The notes beneath the pieces were generated by a model. That model was given only the letters and a program-made list of their open reading frames with translations. It did not search any database and was not told where the DNA came from. A stretch of 64,000 bases of DNA from Cryptomeria japonica (lineage: Eukaryota > Streptophyta > Pinopsida > Cupressales > Cupressaceae), in assembly GCF_030272615.1 (NCBI RefSeq), contig NC_081408.1, positions 342,575,793 to 342,639,792 on the forward strand. Direction: 5' to 3'. Shown here in pieces: positions 57,610 through 64,000 of this stretch. Positions within the stretch are counted from its first letter, which is position 1, and each line of letters starts with the position of its first letter. The position numbers and the translations under genes were made by a program.

Positions 57610-60033
57610 ATGGTGGTTCCCACTCATGAGCATCGATTCGAGCAACAAAGATGACATAATCGATCTCGGGACTATGAGCTAGCAGTAAGTGATTGATCTT
57701 AAGCCTTTTATTCATTTCATTTTTGAATTTTTTTGTTGAATTTTTCAATTTTTGGCACGTTGAAAGTCCACCATTCTCATTTTGTCATGCGAGATAGGAT
57801 CTTGTCTCGTATGACAAATTGATGAAGTTTGTTTTGTCATTTAAGCCTACTAGTTTTGTCATTCGAAGCCTACCCTTGTATCATACGACAATATTCAAAA
57901 GATCCCCTTTTGTCGTCCTAAGTGTAGTCTTGTATCATATGGGAGTCTTTTGTCGTACGAGACTCATTCCTGACTCGTATGAGTTCTTGCCCTTCTGTGT
58001 TTTATCATTTGGAAAACAGAGCATTTTTTAAGGTGCAAACTTGAAATTTTGATTTTGCAATTGGCGTAGTTGGATTTGCGTGATGTTTTACTTCTCTTAT
58101 AAACTCATTTGAAATATTTCCTGATGCTTCATTGTTTAATTTTGCAGGTTCGATTGCCTCATATTCTTTTCAGATGCGTCTATCCACTGATGATGACATT
58201 AGTGCGTCAATTGTCAAAGGTTGACTGGGCACATATTGATTTGTGCAGATTGACCCACCTTCTTGATTTACTTGATATTCGTGTGAATCACGGTATGCTC
58301 ACGACGTTAGTTGAGAGATTTCATTATGAGCATAACACATTCCATTTTCCAATTGGGGAGATGACCATCACTCCCGAGGATGTTTACGGGATTCTCCATA
58401 TCCCTTTTACTAGGGGTAAGGTGGATTATGATGCAGCGCAGCTTCCTGGATTACAAGCTATCAGACATGTTTTCAGGGATCCAGATATTTTGACACGTTC
58501 TATCAGTTGGGACATGATGATGAGTAGGTACAATGAGGATTTTCCACTTGCTTGCATCTTAGCAGGGTTTATCGATTGTTTTCTCATGCCGGATAAGGGA
58601 CAACAGGGATTTTTGTGTGGATGGGGAAGGATGCTGGAGAGGCTTGTTGAGACCCCTCAGAGATTAGGCTAGGGTTCTTGTATATTAGCACACATGTATC
58701 GCGAGATGCATGAGATTGTTTATAGGGAGGGGAAGAGCATGGCTGTCAGAGTTTTGATCTTACAGGTATGGGCTTGGGAGCACCTCCCAGTATGCAAGCC
58801 GATTGTAGATGACGACAGAGATCTTGGTCAGCCTATTGTATATAGATATTTAGGTTATATTACTCAGCCCCATCTGGGTAAGACAATTTTTTGGAGACGA
58901 CAGCTAGATGACTTGATAGCCATTATATGAAGACCTTACAGGGGTTTAGAGTCGTGGGATGATTGGAGGATTGTTCAGAGAGATCTGTTTGTTACTCGCC
59001 CACTCATTGGTAGATTGCAAACTGTGGTTGAGCAATTCATGGTTTCTCGAGTGATGAAGCAGTATGGTAGACCTCAGGGGATCTCATAGGAGTTCACTGC
59101 ATACGCACGATATGCTGATGAGGAGAGGCAAGGATGGACACTGAGGTTATCTTATGCCTTGGGTATACAAAAGTTGACTGGATTACATCGACTTTGATGG
59201 GATTACATGGATGACATTGCAGATGCGGGGGTATTGCCCCAGTACAGGGATTGGTTCCAGCAACACCCTTTCCCTAGATTCACTGATCCAACAGAGCAGG
59301 CACCTCGTATTGAGGAGATTGAGGATGATGCCCCTGCATAGGGATAGGAACATGGATAGAGACAAGGACAGAGAGTCAAGGCTTCGAGGCAAATAGGTGG
59401 CGATCCTGGTGCTAGCAACAGCAGAGGGGAGAGGGTGGATCCCTTGGGGTAGTGGGTGTGAGAATGAGCGGAGCGAGGGTGCCTGAGGGTGGAGGTGAGG
59501 AGGAGCGAGTAGCTCTGAGATAGGTGAGACAAAGATGGGAGGACCAGGGTGGAGTCGGAGGTGGAGATGGTGGAGGAGATGGGGGTGGAGAGCCTATGAG
59601 AGAACAGGGGGTCGACGCAGCACGGTCGATGAGAGAACGCCTAGCGGGTTTGCAGTCACAGCTGACAGTGGCACAAACTCAATTGGCAGAGCGAGACCAA
59701 CAACTAGCAGAGCTTAGGGCTGAGCGAGATCGTCGGCTTGTGGAGCTCAGAGCAGAGCACGATCATCAGGTCGCGACGATGAGGGCAGAGCATGATCATC
59801 AGGTTGCAGCGATGAGGCTAGAGCGAGACACTCTTCAGCAAGAGGTTCTCCATCAGACGAGATGAGCAACTTATTATGTTGTGGCTTATAGCGTAGCTAT
59901 TCTAGTAGTGCAATAGGTTGTACCCTACTCACAGTATATGGCATGATCAGAGGGAGCACGAGCACCTCGTCAGGATTCTGGTCAGCAGGCTCCACCTCCT
60001 CCACCAGGCGATGAGGGACAGGCCGAGAGCTAG
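57610..60033 (+). pseudogene. Antisense plant-mobile-domain (PMD) gene, inner element
   Basis: Exon 1 is 57610-57684 (25 codons, MVVPTHEHRFEQQR...). A perfect donor, GTAAGT, is at 57685. The acceptor TTAATTTTGCAG ends at 58147, and exon 2 continues in phase from 58148. Exon 2 encodes the PMD (LVERFHYEHNTFHFPIGEMT, PEDVYGILHIP, DFPLACILAGFIDCFLMPD, HMYREMHE, VWAWEHLPV). From 59524, in a shifted frame, a helical repeat region follows with AELRAERDRRLVELRAEHD and two HDHQV(A)xMR units, a likely coiled coil, then a Pro-rich end and TAG at 60031. In-frame stops include TGA at 57652, TAG at 58670 and TGA at 58928. Its role for the element is unknown; the PMD is known from MAIN/MAIL proteins. Splicing is inferred from motif, phase and the matching copy. 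Confidence 0.75.
57685..58147 (+). other. Predicted intron of the antisense PMD gene
   Basis: 463 bp from GTAAGT to TTTTGCAG, AT-rich and phase 0. From 57775 to 57990 it carries irregular repeats of TTTTGTCATxCGA and its complement TCGTATGAC, which could form hairpins. Confidence 0.65.
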
Positions 60034-60157
60034 ATATTCTTTTTGTAGCTCTGAGATTTTTTGTAGACACACCCATTTTTTGTAGCCTATACGATTCTTG
60101 CTCCGGTGGGAGTTTGTAGATGTTAGTTGACATCAGTTTTTACTCTTAGACTTTATA

Positions 60158-60210
<53 letters not shown>

Positions 60211-61620
60211 AGATCTGATTTGACTTCATTGTACTTGTGTTGATCGATTATGAGATGCTTTCTATATGCTTTATTCTATATGTATGCATTTTGTTTTTCC
60301 AGTATGGATGTATGTAATGCAGATGAATATGAATATTTGTTTTTTGTTTCTTTCCATATGCAAATAAACGATGAAAATGAGTAATAATGAAATGTATGAA
60401 TCTATATAAGATGCTTATGTATGCAGCTAACATCTCAATACACAAGTACTCAATTGGAGAAATGATGAAAAAGAGACCGCTTAGCTAAGAAATGATGATG
60501 CATCCAACTCTCATTCAGAATATAAAGAGATTATTACCATACCAAAATCACTCTAAATTCATAAAATACAGAATGAAATGCAAAATGAGATGCAAAATGA
60601 AATGCAACCTAAACCTAGTCACTAGATTTAAAATGCTTAAGTTTCATCACTGAGCATAACAAACATGACAGGCAGATTAGAGTTCCTTTCTTTTCATGTG
60701 CAATATTAATTATCTTGTCTACAATGACCCTTTTTTCGTTCATATCCTTGGACAAATTTTGCAGGGACCCGGATTGCATGATAAAGAAATTCCCTCAAAA
60801 TAGACAAAGAAATAATGGGAACCTCCCTGTAGCTTACAAATAAGCAGAGTTGAGGTATGTGTGGTGATTTCACCTTGATGTGAAGGCTCTTATCACAGAC
60901 ACCTAGCTTATTAGATGTTTCCAGATCATCAGAATCATTCCTACAAGCAGAAAACAAAGAAAATATTATGCCCCCAATCCTTGCTCCTCTTAGTCAAGAT
61001 AGACTTCCTTGAGTTACTCAAAGGGATAATAAACAAAAATCAATATAAAAGACAACATACAAAGTAAATTTTCATTCATATCTCAAACTGTTTAGTGATT
61101 ATTTTCAATTTTGTTGTTTTGTTTGTGTACTCAGTGATAAAAATCTTTGGTAGTTAGGAGACATGTGATTGAGTCAGAGTGGATGACCAGGTTTCACTGA
61201 CGAAAAGATGACTTGGTTGATACTGCTTAGGATATGTAATGTTCTCTGTCGATTAACCTAAGACTAGGACATTAACCAGTTTCAAGCCATGGGGGTTCCA
61301 ACGAACTAGGATGTCACAAAAGTGACTGAAATATATGTACAAGCGATAATACAGATATATGAAAGCGGGAAATGCCAACGTTGTGTTGATAGATGGAGCA
61401 TTGAGTACAAGAGGCGCCTGTTTGCCAGGTTTTCACCTACTTGGCAGAGATTCATCATTTTTTTTTTACCAAGGTGCCTGTTTACCAGGTTTTCACCAGG
61501 GCATTTTTTTTCTTTTTCTCTTTTTCTTTTTTTTTCTTTTTTTTTAGGACTTTTTAATGATTTTTTTAATGATTTTTTTCAGCACTTTTTCAGTTGTACA
61601 AGTTGCTGGAGCAGAGAATG
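60034..61620. other. Spacer between antisense gene and pol
   Basis: No gene. It contains a long (AT)n run (60158-60208) and a duplicated GGTGCCTGTTTxCCAGGTTTTCACC word (near 61410 and 61471). A T-rich block at 61503-61585 becomes an A-rich tract downstream of pol on the element strand, as in the outer element. Confidence 0.6.
60158..60208. repeat. (AT)n microsatellite
   Basis: About 25 uninterrupted AT dinucleotides downstream of the antisense PMD gene. Confidence 0.95.
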
Positions 61621-64000
61621 CTAAGTGAAGAATTTCTTCAAATGGATGGTGTTAATCGGTTCATGGAGCTTTTCTTCTTCCAATGTTGAGAGCTGATAGG
61701 CACCAGAGCCAAATACTGCAATAACAATGTAGGGACCCAGCCAGTTGGGTTTAAACTTCCCTTTGTTTTCTTGAAACTGTTGATTTTTAGGATTTTCTCT
61801 TAGAACTAGGTCACCAACCTGAAATTCTCTTTGTCGAACCTTCTTGTTATATCCTCTGGACATTCTCTTTTGATACACTCTGAGATGATCAAATACCACT
61901 TGTCGACGTTCATCCAGCAATTCGAGTTCTTGCAATCTAGATATCCTATAGTCTTCATCAGTAACAAAACCTTGCAAAGAAACTCTTAGAGATGGTATTT
62001 ATTTAATAGGTAATACTGCTTCAGACCCATACACCAAAGAGTAAGGTGTAGCCCCAGTAGGTGTTTTGATACTTGTTCTGTAAGCCCATAATGCAAGATT
62101 GAGTTGCAGATGTCAATCCTTCCTAGATTTGTTTACTGTTTTGTGTAAGATAGTCAACAGGTTTTTGTTGGATGCCTCAGCTTGTCCATTACCTTGAGGG
62201 TAATATACAGATGACCAGTGTTGTTTAATTTTGAATTTCTCATAGAGCTTGTCCAGATCTTTATTCTTGAATTGTCCTCCATTGTCAGTCATGATGGACG
62301 AAGGTATCCCATACTTGCAAATGATATGGTTTAGAATGAACAAAGCTACTTGTTTACTGGTTTCTTTGATGAGTAGAACCACTTCTACCCACTTAGTGAA
62401 ATACTCAGTGGTAGTTATGATAAATTTATGTCCGTTATATGATGTAGGATAGATCTGACCAATGAGATCAAAGGCCCATTACTGAAAAGGCCAATGTGTG
62501 ATGAAGGGTATGAGATCCCTTGCTGGAGCATGTATGAGATTTCCATGTAGCTGACATTTTTCACAAGTTTTATAAAACTTTATAGCATCCTTCTCCATGT
62601 TAGGCCAGTAGTAGTCATCCCTTAGTAGTTTCTGAGCTAAAGTAAGACCATTCGAATGAGATCCACAAATACCTTCATGGACTTCCGATAATGCACGTTT
62701 AGACTCTTCAGTTTCTAGACGGCTAAGCAATGTACCATCCAAACTTTGCCTAAATAAATGGTCAGCAATGATGACATACCATGAAGCATTTCGAGTTAAG
62801 TTCCTTTTCTCATTACGGGTAAGATTTTCTCGAATAATTTAGTCATGCAGATAAGAGTAAATGTGGTTATATCGAGATGAGTCATGTCCAATAATAGAAC
62901 AAACTATCTGGGACTTAGGAGAATCATAGATAGGGTAATGTAACTCTTCCACTAGGAATTCAAAGTGAAAATTAGATTCCTGTAACTCAAGTATAGATGC
63001 CAAGGTGACCATAGCATCTATTGCTCTGTTTGTTGATCTAGGAATATGTTAGAATGATACAAAAGTAAAATACTTCTTGAGATCATCAACCATTCTCTTA
63101 TAAGGCATCAGTTTCTCATCTCGAGTCTGATATGGATCATTGATTTGATTGATAATTAGTTGAGAATCTCCATAGATATGTAGCTCTAGAACCTTCCATT
63201 CAATAGCTAGATTTATCCCATTGGCCAAAGCTTCATACTCTGCAATATTGTTTGTGCAAGGAAATAGAATCTTGTAAGCCTTTGAGATTGAATATTTATG
63301 AGGAGTGATAAATAGTATTCCAGCACCGAAACCATTTTGGGTGAAAGATCCATCAAAGAACATCTTTCAGGATTGTTGAGTAAGGTGCATTATTGATTCA
63401 TCTGGAAACTCTATATGCAATGGTTGAGTGTCTTCAAGTGGAGCTTCAGCGAGTTGATTTGCAATTACCTATCCTTTGATGGCTTTGCATTCCATATATT
63501 CAATATCAAACTCTGTAAGTACCATGACTCATTTTTCCAATCTTCTGGTGAGTGTTGCTTTGTTGAGAAGATACTTGAGTGGATCTATCTTAGCTACTAG
63601 CTTGATAGAATGTGCCAACATGTAGTGTCTCAATTTTTGTGATGTAAAGACTAATGCCAAGCATGCTTTTTCTATTATAGTGTAGTTCATTTCATAAGAC
63701 ACCAATGTTCTATTGATGTAATATATAGCTCTCTCTTTTTTATTTTCATCTTGTTGTGCCAGAAGTGCCCCCAATGATGAATCAGTGGTTGATATGTATA
63801 AGATCAATGGTTTTCCCTGTATTGGTGGATTGGACAAGTACTCTTTGATTTGTTGAAGGTGTTGTTCACATTCTTGATCCCAGTTGTATATTACTCCTTT
63901 CCTTAATACTTGTGTCAAAGGTTGAGCTTTCTCTGCCAGCTGAGAAATGAAGCATCTGATTGATTGGAGATGTCCCTGTAAACTTCTCATTTGACTGATG
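61621..64000 (-). pseudogene. Tat-lineage gypsy pol: RT end, dual RNase H, integrase
   Basis: All open stretches share one frame from the right edge to the stop at 61621. Order: RT thumb and classical RNase H (64000-63529; VIYNWDQECEQHL, SSLGALLAQQDE, QKLRHYMLAHSIKL). The archaeal-like RNase H follows (63363-63049; FFDGSFTQNGFGAG, CTNNIAEYEALANG, YGDSQLIINQI). The integrase zinc domain (62742-62479) has H-x6-H and C-x2-C. The core has FDLIG near 62465, TDNGGQF near 62280 and GNGQAEASNKN near 62170, so D, D and E are kept. The C-terminal domain (61977-61621) has VGDLVLRENP and WLGPYI. About eight nonsense codons (near 63530, 63448, 63370, 63050, 62841, 62480, 62114, 61999) and no frameshift disable it. 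RT is truncated by the window edge. Confidence 0.92.

Larger units (their letters stand above)
55433..64000 (-). mobile_element. Inner Tat-lineage gypsy element with antisense PMD gene (5' end outside window)
   Basis: It is inserted in the protease of the outer element. Left to right it shows the 3' LTR (55433-56493), polypurine tract, plus-strand PMD passenger gene (57537-60033), spacer, and minus-strand pol from integrase tail to RT thumb (61621-64000). Two RNase H domains in tandem identify the Tat lineage. Pol is one frame broken only by stop codons. It is younger than the outer element, which it interrupts. Confidence 0.85.

Noticed and set aside
59203-59532. Minus-strand 109-codon ORF
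   Set aside because: A shadow of the PMD gene's low-complexity region, with leucine-rich composition from antisense reading and no domain.
61322-61624. Plus-strand ORF with a Phe-rich, membrane-like tail
   Set aside because: The hydrophobic run is only translation of the T-rich block downstream of pol. No supporting features.

Overview
The window looks like an intergenic stretch of a large, AT-rich, repeat-swollen plant nuclear genome. I favour a gymnosperm, probably a conifer, because of the old, heavily mutated nested LTR retrotransposons, the long spacers and the retroelement families recognised. That is inference; no species can be named. I found no convincing intact host gene, rRNA, tRNA or CRISPR array. 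Nearly every coding remnant is a transposon pseudogene, most often broken by stop codons that replace Trp or Gln, as expected from deamination of methylated cytosines.

Layout, left to right. 1-9.5 kb is mostly unassigned sequence with a solo LTR (1922-3023, target duplication CCCAT), a Gag zinc-knuckle remnant and small tandem duplications. 9.5-21.8 kb is an old Tat-lineage Ty3/gypsy element on the minus strand, split by two later insertions: a 7.6 kb non-autonomous Gag-Protease element (10838-18434, duplication GGGAA) and a solo LTR (19664-21407, duplication GATAT). 24.3-27.2 kb holds a different Ty3/gypsy pol pseudogene on the plus strand, with an LTR fragment inside its RT. A long degenerate ORF of unknown function follows at 28.4-30.7 kb. 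32.3-39.4 kb is a decayed Helitron: an RPA1-like gene followed by a Rep-helicase gene, both plus strand. 40.7-47.7 kb is a second unknown multi-domain ORF on the minus strand, cut in two by a Gag-Pro-only Ty1/copia element (41361-46500). 47.7-48.27 kb is the RNase H tail of a LINE. From 48268 to the end are two nested minus-strand Tat-lineage elements: the outer one (48268-55432) is interrupted by an inner one (55433 to beyond 64000).

The most interesting feature is shared by these last two elements. Between the end of pol and the 3' LTR each carries, on the opposite strand, what looks like a complete passenger gene: a TATA box, a short first exon, an intron with a canonical acceptor, and a long second exon. 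The second exon encodes a plant mobile domain (PMD, the domain of MAIN/MAIL proteins) followed by a low-complexity or coiled-coil tail. In the outer element the presumed intron holds three kinds of repeat array. Antisense extra ORFs and PMD capture are known for Tat/gypsy elements. The spliced architecture with its own promoter, seen twice here, is the point I would test first.
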